A stretch of 64,000 nucleotides of DNA from CBDFKU01 sp965248975 (GCA_965248975.1 CBDFKU010000017.1:62001-126000); one strand, 5' to 3'. Counted from the first letter of the stretch, positions 16,202-28,440 are shown. The notes: generated by a model not told the origin, from the letters alone. Program-made: numbers and translations.

Positions 16202-17008
16202 ATGGCGAGGGGTCCTTTGAGGGATAATTTCGGAGAGGTCGCGGCCCTTCTTCGGCGAGGGAACGCCGGGCTAATGCTGGACCTTGACGGCACCATCTCC
16301 GAGATCGTGCCCGACCCAGATGGCGCCACAGTTGGGCCGTCCGTTAAGGAGTCCCTCGCTGAGCTGAACCGGAGGCTAGCCCTGGTGGCCATCGTAACGG
16401 GCCGGCCGGCCCGGCAGGCGTTGGGAATCGTAAGCCTGCCCGAGCTCAGCTACGTGGGGAACCACGGCCTGGAACGGCTGGAGGAGGGCGCGCTCACCGT
16501 AGCCGAAGAGGCCCGGATCCACGAGCCTTTGTTGAGCGGCTTGATCGAGCGTTTGCGGAGCCGGTTCTCAGGCGTGCGGGGGCTCATGTTCGAGGAGAAG
16601 GGGGGCTCCTTCGCCGTCCATTACCGCCTGGCGGATGACCACGAGGCGGCCCGCGACGACGTGCTGCAGGCCGTCGATAAGATGGCGGGCGGGCGGGTGA
16701 AGGTCCTCATGGGTAAGACAGTAATCAACGTCCTTCCGCCCATCGAGCTGACGAAGGGAACGGCCGTCGCCTCTCTGGCGAAGGAGTACGGGCTTGCCGG
16801 GGCGATCCTCGTAGGGGACGATGTCACCGACGTAGACCTGTTTCGCGGGGCCCGGCGTCTTTCGCGAGATGGAAACCTGGACAGCATATGTGTCGCCGTG
16901 GTCGGGTCAGACTCTCCCGCCGATCTGGAGGACGAGGCGGACTTCACCCTTTCCAGCGTGACCCAAGTGGAGGAGTTCCTGGGCTGGATGGTGGAGCAGA
17001 CCGGCTAG
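16202..17008 (+). CDS. otsB: Trehalose-6-phosphate phosphatase
   Basis: The product has 268 residues. The HAD-fold phosphatase has motif I MLDLDGTISEIVPDPDGA (nucleophile and acid/base Asp), motif II AIVTGRPARQA, the cap-domain pattern SYVGNHGLE and motif IV VGDDVTDVDLF. It removes phosphate from trehalose 6-phosphate. ATG 16202 is preferred to 16178 because ggggaggg lies just upstream. It converges with otsA; the two stop codons overlap in the sequence CTAG. Confidence 0.94.
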   Translation: MARGPLRDNFGEVAALLRRGNAGLMLDLDGTISEIVPDPDGATVGPSVKESLAELNRRLALVAIVTGRPARQALGIVSLPELSYVGNHGLERLEEGALTVAEEARIHEPLLSGLIERLRSRFSGVRGLMFEEKGGSFAVHYRLADDHEAARDDVLQAVDKMAGGRVKVLMGKTVINVLPPIELTKGTAVASLAKEYGLAGAILVGDDVTDVDLFRGARRLSRDGNLDSICVAVVGSDSPADLEDEADFTLSSVTQVEEFLGWMVEQTG

Positions 17009-18531
17009 GTCAGCTCCTTGATATCCTTCAGCTGAGAGGAGATCCAGTGGGTTATGTCCTCCACCTCCATAACCTCCGTCAGCTTAGCGGCCCGTTGCTC
17101 TCTCTCGTCAGCGCTCATGGTGATGGCCTGATACATCGCCTGCATGGTGCCCTCGATGTCCGCGGGTGATACCGCCAACGCCCCGGCGGAAAGCTGCTTG
17201 AAAGCGCCGGTGGTCTCCGACAGGATCAGCACTCCTCCCACGTTGTTCACCACCGGCCCCTCTTTGGCCACGAGGTTCATCCCGTCGATGACAGAGTTCA
17301 CCAGCATCACGTCGTACAGTTTCATCCCGGCGATAGCCTGGGTGTAATTGTTCTCGATGAACGTGGTTACCGGCACCCAACTCTCGTTGCCGTACGAGGA
17401 GTTTATCTCCTGGATTACCTGCAGGATCTCGTCCATGTACCTCTGGTACTGTCTGATGTGGGTTCTTGACGGTACCAGGAAGGCCAGGAAGTTGACCTTT
17501 TCTCTGAGCTCGGGGTACCGGGAGAGAAGCAGCCCGAAAGCCTTGAACCCCCTGACCACGTTCTTGCTGGGCTCTGCACGGTCCACCCTGACGATGGTGT
17601 TTTCGTTGCACAGGTCCTTGAGCTTCTTCTCGTAGTCCAGGGCTCGGGGTGAGCTGGCTATGCGCCTGATCTCTTCGACGTTGATGGAGATGGGATAGGC
17701 CCTCACCCTGGTCCGTCGCCCCTGATGAGAGACCTCCCTGGCCCGGTAGTCTATCTCGCAGTCAGGAAGGAACTCTTCGCAGGTATTGAGGAAGTTGCGC
17801 ACGTCGTGGTCTGTCTGGAACCCCACGATGTCGGAGGAGCACAAGCCCTTGCAGATGCCCTGAATCATGTAGGAAGGGAGGAGCTGCCAGTACCTGGGAG
17901 TGGGCCAGGGTATGTGAGTGAAGTGGTGGATGGTGGCATCGGGCTGGTGCTCTCGAACGTACTCCGGCGCCAGATACAAATGGTAGTCGTGGAGCATGAC
18001 GATGGCAGGATTGGGGCTTTTCGCCGCCTCGTCCAGGATCGCCTTGGCGAAGGCTTTGTTGACCTCCACGTACCCGTCATGCCATGCGTCGTGGACGGCG
18101 GCGTCCAGGTTGGGGTTGTAGGGAGAGTTCCACATGTAGTGCTGCAGGAACCAGAGGAGGGGGTTGCAGAAGACGTTGTAGTACTTGTGGTAGACCCGGC
18201 GAGGGGTTGTAACGAATCGAAGAGAGATGCGGTGGCCGGGCAGCGGTGAGGGAATGCTCTCGCCTCCGCTGCTTTCCCAAGCCTTCCGATCCCCTTCACC
18301 GATGGCGCTGGCGACCCATGTGAATCCCACCATCTGGGCCAGGGAACTCAGCGCTGTGACGACTCCGCCGCTTCCCCTACGTGCTTCGGTCCGGCCGTCC
18401 GGGGACACGTGGTGCTCTACCGGGCCGCGGTTGCTGGCGAGGATGAGGCTTCTGTCGGACAGGAGGGTATCGCAGAGGTCCCTCAGTCGAGCCCAGCGCG
18501 CCTCCCTCGTCTCTGTCGCCATCTCGTCCAT
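17005..18531 (-). CDS. otsA: Trehalose-6-phosphate synthase
   Basis: The product has 508 residues, GT20 family. ILASNRGPVEHH is near the N-terminus. VMLHDYHLYLAPEYVRE forms the glycosyl-acceptor side. RVDRAEPSKNVVRGF corresponds to the R/K donor-phosphate loop, and NSVIDGMNLVAKEG with LILSETTGAF binds the nucleotide sugar. It joins a nucleoside-diphospho-glucose to glucose 6-phosphate. With otsB on the opposite strand it completes trehalose synthesis, an osmoprotectant pathway. No clear ribosome site is seen before ATG 18531. Confidence 0.94.
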   Translation of the reverse strand: MDEMATETREARWARLRDLCDTLLSDRSLILASNRGPVEHHVSPDGRTEARRGSGGVVTALSSLAQMVGFTWVASAIGEGDRKAWESSGGESIPSPLPGHRISLRFVTTPRRVYHKYYNVFCNPLLWFLQHYMWNSPYNPNLDAAVHDAWHDGYVEVNKAFAKAILDEAAKSPNPAIVMLHDYHLYLAPEYVREHQPDATIHHFTHIPWPTPRYWQLLPSYMIQGICKGLCSSDIVGFQTDHDVRNFLNTCEEFLPDCEIDYRAREVSHQGRRTRVRAYPISINVEEIRRIASSPRALDYEKKLKDLCNENTIVRVDRAEPSKNVVRGFKAFGLLLSRYPELREKVNFLAFLVPSRTHIRQYQRYMDEILQVIQEINSSYGNESWVPVTTFIENNYTQAIAGMKLYDVMLVNSVIDGMNLVAKEGPVVNNVGGVLILSETTGAFKQLSAGALAVSPADIEGTMQAMYQAITMSADEREQRAAKLTEVMEVEDITHWISSQLKDIKELT

Positions 18532-18686
18532 ACCGGGCTAGGGCCGCCTCACAACCCCTTGGCTGGCAAACCTAGCCGGCCCTCCGATCCCGGTCGCCCC
18601 TTGGGGCACACTACAGGCATTTTATCAGCGCCTTAGGTCCGACATTAGCATTTCTTAAATGGGCTGTCAAGCTGAGCCGGAGCCCT

Positions 18687-20228
18687 TTACTGGGCCCGGG
18701 CCACACGCTTCCTGAGGGGGACTCCCAGTGCAACCAGGAACATGACGCTTTTGCCCTGGGCGTGGGGCGAAAAGAACTCTGTCACATCGTCGTCGAAGAA
18801 GGTGAGCCCCGTCGCGCCCAGCCTCTGGGCGTTGGCCGCCAGGTACAGCTTTCCCCCGATGATGCCCGCTTCTAGCTGGACGGCCCGGTAGCCACGGTTG
18901 CCGTACCTTGCGAGGATGCTATGCAGGTCGACGAGGAAGAAGACGTCGATGCTGGCGTCGGCCGGCAGGGCCTGTTGAAGTCCCAGGTAGCCCGCGACGC
19001 TGCGGAACTCGCCCTCCTCCAGCAGCTCCAGGGCGTCCCTGTCCCGGTGGAACACGTAGGACCCCGCAGGCAAACCGTCCACCGCATGTACGATCAGGTA
19101 CAGGTGGTTCAGGCCCGTGCCGTCGGTGTCCAGAAAGTCGGCGGGAATGCCCCTGGTAGACCACGCCAGCAGGTTGGAGAGCTGAGAAAAGGCGATGGAG
19201 TGGCGGACGAACTGGCGGGTGGAACCGCGTCGCACGATCACCGGCTCGATGGGCTCCGGGACGCCGTCATCGGGCCGCAACGGGAACAGACGCCCGGTGG
19301 GCTCGGGCAACGGCAAAGGGGGAGGTCGCCCGTGCCAGTCTGACGTTTCTTCCTCGCCAGAAAGGGAAGAGGCTGCGTGCATCGCCCTGATGGCCGGGTA
19401 GTCCACCTCCTCACGGGACAGCCGTTGGGTCCGGAGTGAGATCGCCGGCACTTCGGGCGAGGTCTCAACCCGTGTACCGGGGACGTGGCCTAGTGGGACC
19501 AGGCACAGGGCAACTTCCTTCTCGGTGTCCAGGCCGAGGAGGAGGTTGACGGGTTCATCGACGAAGCCGGCCACAACACTCGAGGGGACCCCAAGTGCCG
19601 TCGAAATCGCCAGAAGGTTGGCCAGAATAGTTCCCGTGTCCCAGAAACAGTGACGATAGGTCCGGTCGCGGTACTTCCACGAGTTGCGCCAGTAGGTCCC
19701 GGTACACACCACCACGGCCGGGGCTTCGGCCAGGGAAGCGTCGCCTCCGCTGGCCCGCAGAAGAGAGTCCCGGTAGTCGCCTTGGCGCAACCTGGTCAGG
19801 ACAAAGTCGCGGACCCCGAAGTGGTATACTCCCGCCTCCAAGCCCGGTAAGTCACCGCACACCAGGTAGAGCTCGATGTGGTAAAGGGCCCCGGTGCAGG
19901 CCGCCGCCCGGAACAGGATCTCCATTCCAGGGTACTTTCCCCGCTTGGTGATGCCGGCGGAGTGGTGGAAGATGCTGGCCAATGTGGCCGAATCGAGGGA
20001 CCGCACGCCGTCGACGCTTGGGCTCCCACCGGAAACGGCGCTCAGGGCCGGCATCTCCGACGATGGGAAATCACGCGGTAGCGGGATAGGCTCCAGGTCG
20101 GTGTATAGCTTGAAGGGGATGGGCTGGTTGCCGAAGTCCATGTAATGGGGGTCGTTGTGGACGCTCCAGAGGGAGTGCTTGGTCTCGTCGTGGTACGCCC
20201 AGGTGGCCTCTATGTCCCGGTTGTTCAT
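18687..20228 (-). CDS. SagB/ThcOx-type nitroreductase-fold oxidoreductase (tandem domains)
   Basis: The product has about 513 residues and contains two nitroreductase-like halves. The first (about 60-260) has SIFHHSAGITKRGKYPGMEI, RAAACTGALYHIELYLVCG and CFWDTGTILANLLAISTALG. The second (about 310-510) has RRGSTRQFVRHSIAFSQLSN and YRAVQLEAGIIGGKLYLAAN. This duplicated layout is typical of SagB/ThcOx dehydrogenases, which use FMN to oxidise azolines in peptide natural products. However, no YcaO cyclodehydratase or precursor peptide is adjacent, so its substrate is open. ATG 20228 is chosen over upstream starts because MNNRDIEATWAYHDETKHS matches the usual N-terminus. Confidence 0.88.
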   Translation of the reverse strand: MNNRDIEATWAYHDETKHSLWSVHNDPHYMDFGNQPIPFKLYTDLEPIPLPRDFPSSEMPALSAVSGGSPSVDGVRSLDSATLASIFHHSAGITKRGKYPGMEILFRAAACTGALYHIELYLVCGDLPGLEAGVYHFGVRDFVLTRLRQGDYRDSLLRASGGDASLAEAPAVVVCTGTYWRNSWKYRDRTYRHCFWDTGTILANLLAISTALGVPSSVVAGFVDEPVNLLLGLDTEKEVALCLVPLGHVPGTRVETSPEVPAISLRTQRLSREEVDYPAIRAMHAASSLSGEEETSDWHGRPPPLPLPEPTGRLFPLRPDDGVPEPIEPVIVRRGSTRQFVRHSIAFSQLSNLLAWSTRGIPADFLDTDGTGLNHLYLIVHAVDGLPAGSYVFHRDRDALELLEEGEFRSVAGYLGLQQALPADASIDVFFLVDLHSILARYGNRGYRAVQLEAGIIGGKLYLAANAQRLGATGLTFFDDDVTEFFSPHAQGKSVMFLVALGVPLRKRVARAQ

Positions 20229-20430
20229 CGCAGCTCCCCGATGGGATGGCGTCCGATGGCCCGGTGCCATCGGTCTGGCCCGAAGGTTCCCGGATTATAG
20301 CATACGTAAAGGAGATCCTCGTCTTCGCGTAGCGTCTAGCCCGGAGGGAGGTAGACTGGCTGACGCCAGGATTCTGACGGGCGATGGCCTGTCTCTCGTT
20401 TCTCAGAGGTACGGATGAGGTCCCATGGCC
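20229..20430. other. Intergenic stretch without recognised gene
   Basis: Non-coding between the SagB-like gene and the dispersed repeat. No ribosome site plus frame, RNA fold or promoter was recognised. Confidence 0.4.
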
Positions 20431-20522
20431 TTTCGATTATCTTTACTAGGCGGGAGTCTAACGCTCGTGGTGAGCTAGTCGAACTATGGGGGCGCCCTTC
20501 GACAAGCTCAGGGCGAACGGGA
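20431..20522 (+). repeat. Dispersed repeat, copy A
   Basis: About 90 bp similar to 50951-51040. Both share ATCTTTA, GTCTAAC, GTCGAAC, ATGGGGG and the block CCCTTCGACAAGCTCAGGG. The core block is an imperfect palindrome. It lies in intergenic DNA both times. Confidence 0.75.
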
Positions 20523-20586
20523 AATAGCTATCCCGGAACAAAAATCGACTGTCCCGGATGAGGTTCATATGAGGTCCCTGAGACCC

Positions 20587-20615
20587 TTGACGGAGGGTTG
20601 GTGACCTACTATAAT
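20587..20615 (+). promoter_or_regulatory. Promoter of the 23S rRNA unit
   Basis: TTGACG (20587-20592), a 17 bp spacer and a perfect TATAAT (20610-20615) lie about 155 bp before the mature 23S 5' end. This is the strong sigma-70 type signal expected for an independently transcribed rRNA gene. Confidence 0.8.
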
Positions 20616-20770
20616 GTTGATTCTGGAGTAGCGGTACTCAAAATATGGCAAATATCTGAGATATAAAATTAGCTGGGACACCTTGAGCGGCGGCTTGGGG
20701 AAACCCCAGCCGCCGCTACGCACGTTAAAAAGAGAATAGGGAAATAGTAAGTTTCGGAAGTTTTAGCGTG

Positions 20771-23832
<3,062 letters not shown>

Positions 23833-23877
23833 CACGCTAAAAACTCCGAAACACAACTTCCCTGTTCTCTGATTCGC

Positions 23878-23952
23878 CGCGGGGTGGAGCAGTGGCAGCT
23901 CGTCGGGCTCATAACCCGAAGGTCGTTGGTTCGAGTCCAACCCCCGCTACCA
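23878..23952 (+). tRNA. Initiator tRNA-fMet (CAT)
   Basis: This 75 base cloverleaf has anticodon CAT, three G-C pairs at the base of the anticodon stem (GGG/CCC) and a C-T mismatch at the top of the acceptor stem (CGCGGGG/CCCCGCT). These are diagnostic for the initiator. ACCA is encoded. It lies 45 bp after the 23S gene and shares its terminator. Confidence 0.93.
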
Positions 23953-23965
23953 ATAACCCTAGCTG

Positions 23966-24003
23966 AAAAGGCCCCTGGAACCTTCTAGGGGCCTTTTCAT
24001 TTA
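23966..24003 (+). terminator. Terminator of the 23S-tRNA unit
   Basis: AAAAGGCCCCT and AGGGGCCTTTT form a strong stem around TGGAACCTTCT, followed by cattta. Confidence 0.85.
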
Positions 24004-24195
24004 ACGGTACACACGGACCCTTGGCAGGAATCGGTTCGCGCCCACCCTCTATAAATCTGCTAGCTTCCCGGTGCTGCCGACCCACCGAACACGTAGGCCG
24101 AGCCCGTATCCGGGAAGAACACCGCCACTTGAGTCTTTCCCGCTTCCGGTGGGGTGCTCAGAGTCTCGACCTCCGTCCAACGACCTCTGATCCCA

Positions 24196-25152
24196 TGGAT
24201 CAGAGGTCGTTGAGTGGCCCGGCAGCATCCTGGTTGGCTTCGCTGAACTTCACAAACGAGACCAACGGCGAAGGTGACGCCGTACCCTTCGCCCGCCTGA
24301 CGGTGGCCTCCACCTTCCATCTGAGCGTGTTCACTGCCGGAGACGGCACCGGGACTGTGACCAGCGCCCCGGTAGGCGTCGAGTGCGGCGACGATTGTGG
24401 AGGGGACTGCGAGAACGGCACCCTAGTCGGTCTTGCGCCATTGGCCGACGAGGACTCCTACTTCGCCGGCTGGAGGGGCGCTTGCTCGGGGACGGCTGAC
24501 TGCCGGGTGCCATGGACAGCGATCGTTCGGTGGTGGCCACCTTCGAGCTCCAGATCGCCGAGATGGTCGCCGGGATAGTCCCGACACCGGCGGAACCCTG
24601 AGCACCGGCGAAGAAGACCCCATCGAGGCCACGTTGAAAGTGCTCCCCGAGGCGGTCAGTGAGGACACGAGGATATCGGTAGCCGTCTTCAGGATCGGCG
24701 CCCCATCGTTGCCTCTCCTCCGAGAGGACGCCGACTTCCTTTCCCGAGTCTTCGACTTCGGCCCCGACGGCCTCCAGTTCAAGATCCCGGCGACCATGGT
24801 GGTCAGCTACACCGACGCCGAGGCGGCGGACAGGGATGAGAACAACCTGCGGCCCCTGGTTTTCAACGGCTCCACCGGTGAATGGGATAGGTTGCAGGTA
24901 CTCACCAGGGACGTCGACAACAACACTATTACCTTCGAGGTCGCGGGCTTCAGCCTGTTCGCCCTGGGTGTCCTGCCACCGACGGCTGCCTGTGCCGCCG
25001 ACGTAGATCAGAACGGGATCGTGGACGGTGAAGACCTACGGCTAATTGCGGCCGCCCTTGGGGCATTCGAGCCCGACCTGACCGGTGAGGGCGTGGTCGA
25101 TGTCTTGGACCTGGCGATAATGGGCAGATTCTTCGGGGAGGTCTGCGCTTAA
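24196..25152 (+). pseudogene. Remnant of a secreted dockerin-type protein
   Basis: Coding similarity moves through three frames. The first reads FHLSVFTAGDGTGTVTSAPV and GVECGDDCG...FAGWRGACSGTADC, the bacterial beta-repeat often written GTVTS/FAGWSGAC. A short second frame near 24512-24600 reads MDSDRSVVATFELQIAE, completing that repeat. The third frame continues TGEEDPIEATLKVLPEAV and ends with ADVDQNGIVDGEDLRLIAAA...VDVLDLAIMGRF, two dockerin type I calcium loops. No signal peptide is present upstream, so the N-terminus is lost. At least two frameshifts make it a pseudogene. Related dockerin sequences occur at 31839-32503. Confidence 0.65.
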
Positions 25153-25228
25153 GGGAAACATGGAGGGCAGGACGTGAAGCTGGCTCACGCTGGTTTGTAC
25201 AAGGTGCCGGCACCTTCCGGAAAGCGGT

Positions 25229-25258
25229 TTGACACCCAGGTAAAAATGTTGTTAATAT
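25229..25258 (+). promoter_or_regulatory. Promoter of the 33-residue membrane peptide gene
   Basis: A perfect TTGACA (25229-25234) is followed after 18 bp by TAATAT (25253-25258). The start codon is about 80 bp downstream. Confidence 0.5.
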
Positions 25259-25339
25259 TAGGCTACAATGGCATAAGACCCTCATCCGTAGGTATGAAAA
25301 AGGTAAGAAGCGGGTGAGAGAAGGGCAAGAGCCGGCGAT

Positions 25340-25441
25340 ATGTACGAAGGCCTCGGAGAATGGATCAAGTTGATGGTGATGGGTCTGGGGGGATCGGGCG
25401 CCATCCTCACCATGGGGCTGGTCATCGCGCTCTTCAACTAA
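25340..25441 (+). CDS. Orphan single-pass membrane peptide (33 residues)
   Basis: The frame encodes MYEGLGEWIKLMVMG followed by LGGSGAILTMGLVIALFN. The N-terminal half is amphipathic and residues about 13-32 form one hydrophobic segment. It has its own promoter-like sequence upstream and a perfect 16 bp terminator hairpin 27 bp downstream, so it is a complete transcription unit with no room for another gene. The ribosome site is weak (gagagaagg about 20 bases upstream). No family was recognised. It could be a small respiratory subunit, a regulator of a membrane enzyme or a toxin-like peptide; these are guesses. Confidence 0.6.
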   Translation: MYEGLGEWIKLMVMGLGGSGAILTMGLVIALFN

Positions 25442-25467
25442 ACGCTACCGCTTAAATAGCTGCCAAA

Positions 25468-25508
25468 AGAAGAATCCCCTGGCTACGTGCCAGGGGATTC
25501 TTCTTTCC
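25468..25508 (+). terminator. Terminator of the small membrane peptide gene
   Basis: AGAAGAATCCCCTGGC and GCCAGGGGATTCTTCT are perfectly complementary around TACGT, followed by TTCC. It also works in reverse for the DUF488 gene on the minus strand. Confidence 0.85.
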
Positions 25509-25537
25509 TGAGCCTCTCGAGGGTGACGGACCAGTGG

Positions 25538-25900
25538 CTATCTGGAATCCAGCACCTCTTTAAGGACCACTCGGTGGCAACGGGTGCCAGGCGTGTTAAG
25601 GTTCTCGTGGCAGAGCAAAGTGACGGTGCCGTGGGTTTCCTCCAGACGCTCCACCTCCGCCAGACGGGCCAGTCCTTCCCGGGAGCCGGTAACCTGCTCC
25701 CGGTACCGAGCGGAGAAGGTTTCCCAGTCCGTCCGTCCCTTGCGATAAGAATCCAGCAATGAGGCGTCCGGGCCCAGGTCCCGGAGCCACAGGTCCACCT
25801 TCTTCTTCGAAACTCCCCGGGGCCAGTGGCGCATGACTAGCAACCGGAATCCATCCTGGGGCTCCTGTGGATCGTAGTACACGCTCTTGGTCTTAATCAA
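25538..25900 (-). CDS. DUF488 family protein
   Basis: The product has 120 residues. FRLLVMRHWPRGVSKKKVDL, WLRDLGPDASLLDSY, FSARYREQV and VTLLCHENLNTPGTRCHR are the conserved blocks of the DUF488/YeaO family, small cytoplasmic proteins whose Cys/His-containing end (LLC...CHR) hints at metal or redox chemistry. TTG at 25900 is the likely start. It lies between the membrane peptide gene and selD, with no obvious operon. Confidence 0.88.
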   Translation of the reverse strand: MIKTKSVYYDPQEPQDGFRLLVMRHWPRGVSKKKVDLWLRDLGPDASLLDSYRKGRTDWETFSARYREQVTGSREGLARLAEVERLEETHGTVTLLCHENLNTPGTRCHRVVLKEVLDSR

Positions 25901-26021
25901 AGGCTAACCCCTGGAAGCGAGGTTTCGTGTCTAGGCGCAAGATATAGTCGGGGGTGCCGACACCGAGGGCTGTGAATCGGACAGCCGGTGGGACTCGGGA
26001 ACCTCCATAGAGGCTCCCGAG

Positions 26022-27071
26022 TCAGGGCAATACGCTGATACCCTTGCTCCCATCAGGGGATATTTCGCCGATGACCACCGAGTCGGCCACCCCGCCGGCC
26101 TGTAGTTCCTTCATCAGCGAGTCAGTCCTTTCGCCGGGGACGGAAATCAGCAGGCCCCCCGATGTCTGGGCGTCGCATAGAAGCAGCTTGGCGGCTTCGG
26201 AGATCTCGGGGTGCCAGGAGACAGACCGATCCACGCCGTCCAGGTTACGGTGGGTCCCGCCGGGTGCGATCCCCTGGTCGAGCAACTCCCAGACGCCGGG
26301 CAGCACCGGAATGTTGGATAGCCGTAGCACGGCTCCGACGTCGCTACCCTCTACCATGCCCTTCAGGTGACCCATCAGCCCGAAACCGGTAACGTCGGTG
26401 GCGGCGTTTACTCCCACCTTGACCATCGCTTCAGAAGCCGCCCTGTTGAGGGTGCTCATGGCGGCCACAGCGCCTTCGATGACTTCCGGTCTCGCCACTC
26501 CGTTCTTGCCTGCCGTGGTGATGATGCCGGTGCCCAGGGGTTTGGTCAGCACCAGCCTGTCCCCCGGCTTGGCGCCCGCGTTGGTGATCTGCTTGCCCGG
26601 CTCCACCAATCCCACGGCGGCCAGCCCGTACTTGGGCTCGCGATCGTCTACCGTGTGGCCTCCGATAATGAGGCATCCGGCCTCCCGGGCCTTGGTTGAG
26701 CCGCCCCGCAGAATCTCGCCCAGTATATCCTTGGGAAGCTCGGCGGGAAAGCCGACGATATTCAGACCCAGCAGGGGCTTGCCTCCCATGGCGTATATAT
26801 CGCTGAGGGAGTTGGCGACGGCGATGGATCCGAAGCTAAAAGGATCGTCCACGATGGGCGGGAAGAAGTCGACCGTCAGCACCAGGGCGGTGTCTTCGCC
26901 GATGCGATAGACTCCGGCGTCGTCCCCGGTTTCCGTGCCCACCAGCAGGTTAGGGTCGTGCATCGCCGGTGGTAAATGGCTCAGGACCTGGACCAGGTCC
27001 TCCGCGCTAAACTTGGCGGCTCAACCGGCGCAGTGCGCCAGAGAGGTTAGCTTGATCTCTTCCTTCTGCAT
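26022..27071 (-). CDS. selD: Selenophosphate synthase, itself with in-frame UGA (Sec)
   Basis: The product has 349 residues when TGA at 27023-27021 is read as selenocysteine. The N-terminus is MQKEEIKLTSLAHCAG-U-AAK, the usual SelD catalytic motif G-C/U-x-x-K. The rest has GTETGDDAGVYRI, LTVDFFPPIVDDPFSFGSIA, ANSLSDIYAMGGKPLLGLN, GGHTVDDREPKYGLA and DVTGFGLMGHL. It makes selenophosphate from selenide and ATP for Sec-tRNA. ATG 27071 lies about 25 bases after a minus-strand transcription start expected from TATAAT at 27108-27103. A frame starting at 26963 would miss the catalytic residue. selA, selB and selC are not in the window. Confidence 0.94.
26976..27002 (-). promoter_or_regulatory. Candidate SECIS hairpin of selD
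   Basis: Nineteen bases after the UGA, AGGACCT-GGTCC-AGGTCCT forms a perfect 7 bp stem. The 5 base loop has GU about 28 bases from the recoded codon, within the range for bacterial SECIS elements. Confidence 0.65.
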
Positions 27072-27098
27072 GATCCCTCGAAGTGGCGCTGAATCCGA

Positions 27099-27168
27099 CT
27101 TAATTATATCACGCCCATCAGGTGTGATCCGGCTGAACCTATAGTGTGAGGGTGTGATATAGTTAAAT
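27099..27168. promoter_or_regulatory. Divergent promoter region selD/ctp
   Basis: TTAATTATATCAC (27099-27111) and GTGATATAGTTAA form an imperfect inverted pair about 45 bp apart. The left arm contains TATAAT for selD (minus strand); the right arm contains TATAGT for the protease gene (plus strand). Confidence 0.45.
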
Positions 27169-27249
27169 GAAGGGATCGCCTGCCCTATAAAACTCGAGGA
27201 TAGTCCGCTGCTGCGAAAGCTCAGATCCCCTATTTACCTCACACTGTTT

Positions 27250-28440
27250 ATGGCCATCCTGGCTTTGGCCATTGCCCTGGGCAGCTGGGGTGTTCAGCTG
27301 CGCCGAGATGGCGGCGACGGAAGCTCATCATCAACCAACGCTGTCGGCACCGTCCCCGAAGGCATTCCCACCGAGTTCAACAGGCTGTTCGAGGTGTGGG
27401 CGACCCTGAAACGGGACCACTTCGAGCGAGACTCTCTCGATGCGGAGGTGCTGACCGAAGGGGCAATCCAGGGAATGCTCCGGGCACTGGACGACCCCTA
27501 CGCCTCTTACCTGGACTCCCAGCAGTATGCCATGGAGTCCCAGGACTTCAAGGGTTTCTTCGAGGGGATCGGTGCCGAGGTGACCATGCGAGATGGACAG
27601 GTCACTATCGTGGCGCCCATCCCGGACACCCCGGCTGAACAAGCCGGGATCAGGCCTGGTGACATCATCCTTGAGATCGACGGCGAGAGCACGGAGGGGA
27701 TCTCGTTACTGGAGGCGGTCAGCAAGATCCGTGGGACCAAAGGGGCCGGGGTCGACCTGGTAATTCGACACCAATCAGGGGGCGACCCTGTAAGCCTGAC
27801 CATAATTCGTGATGTGATAAACGTCACCAGCGTCAGGCTCAAGATGCTGGTCGGGCGGATCGCCCAGGTCAACATAACCAGCTTCACTGATGACACCAAC
27901 GACGAGATCGAGAAAGTCCTAGAACAGGTGGAGAGGTTTCAGGCCAGAGGAATCGTCCTCGACCTCAGGAACAATCCCGGCGGTCTGCTGGATTCGGTGG
28001 TCCACGTTACGAGCCAGTTTGTGGAAGACGGCCTGGTCCTTTACGAGGTCGACGGCCGGGGCAGGCGGCGGGACTGGCCTGTCAGGTCGGGTGGCCTGGC
28101 GAAGGACATACCGTTAGTGATGTTGGTCAACGAGTTCAGCGCCAGTGGAAGCGAGGTGCTGGCGGGGGCGTTGATGGACCAGAATCGCGCCACCGTCATC
28201 GGAGCCAAGACGTTCGGCAAAGGCAGCGTTAACACCCTCAGGCAGCTCAGCGACGGCTCGGGACTTTACTTCACCATCGCTCGCTGGTATACGCCCAACG
28301 GCACGTTGATCGAGGCGGAGGGATTGGAGCCCAACATAGCCGTGGAGCAGCCCGAAGACGGCTCCGAGGACCTTCAGCTTGATAAGGCCATCGAAGTTCT
28401 GGAGGCCCAGATAAAAGCTCTTGGACAAGAAGCAGGATAA
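27250..28440 (+). CDS. C-terminal processing (S41) periplasmic-type serine protease
   Basis: The product has 396 residues. It has an N-terminal membrane anchor (MAILALAIALGSWGVQL) and a leader domain with LFEVWATLKRDHF and GAIQGMLRALDDPYASYLD. A PDZ domain (about 110-190; IPDTPAEQAGIRPGDIILEI) is followed by the S41 catalytic core: GIVLDLRNNPGG, the Ser in EFSASGSEVLAGAL and the Lys in IGAKTFGKGSV. It degrades or trims proteins outside the membrane. The frame is open further upstream without an ATG; 27250 is the first. It overlaps smpB by 20 bp. Confidence 0.93.
   Translation: MAILALAIALGSWGVQLRRDGGDGSSSSTNAVGTVPEGIPTEFNRLFEVWATLKRDHFERDSLDAEVLTEGAIQGMLRALDDPYASYLDSQQYAMESQDFKGFFEGIGAEVTMRDGQVTIVAPIPDTPAEQAGIRPGDIILEIDGESTEGISLLEAVSKIRGTKGAGVDLVIRHQSGGDPVSLTIIRDVINVTSVRLKMLVGRIAQVNITSFTDDTNDEIEKVLEQVERFQARGIVLDLRNNPGGLLDSVVHVTSQFVEDGLVLYEVDGRGRRRDWPVRSGGLAKDIPLVMLVNEFSASGSEVLAGALMDQNRATVIGAKTFGKGSVNTLRQLSDGSGLYFTIARWYTPNGTLIEAEGLEPNIAVEQPEDGSEDLQLDKAIEVLEAQIKALGQEAG

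Noticed and set aside
24060..24195. Minus-strand kelch-like fragment (PDTGSAYVFGGSA) before the dockerin pseudogene.
   Set aside because: Too short and unsupported; it could be chance in this decayed region.
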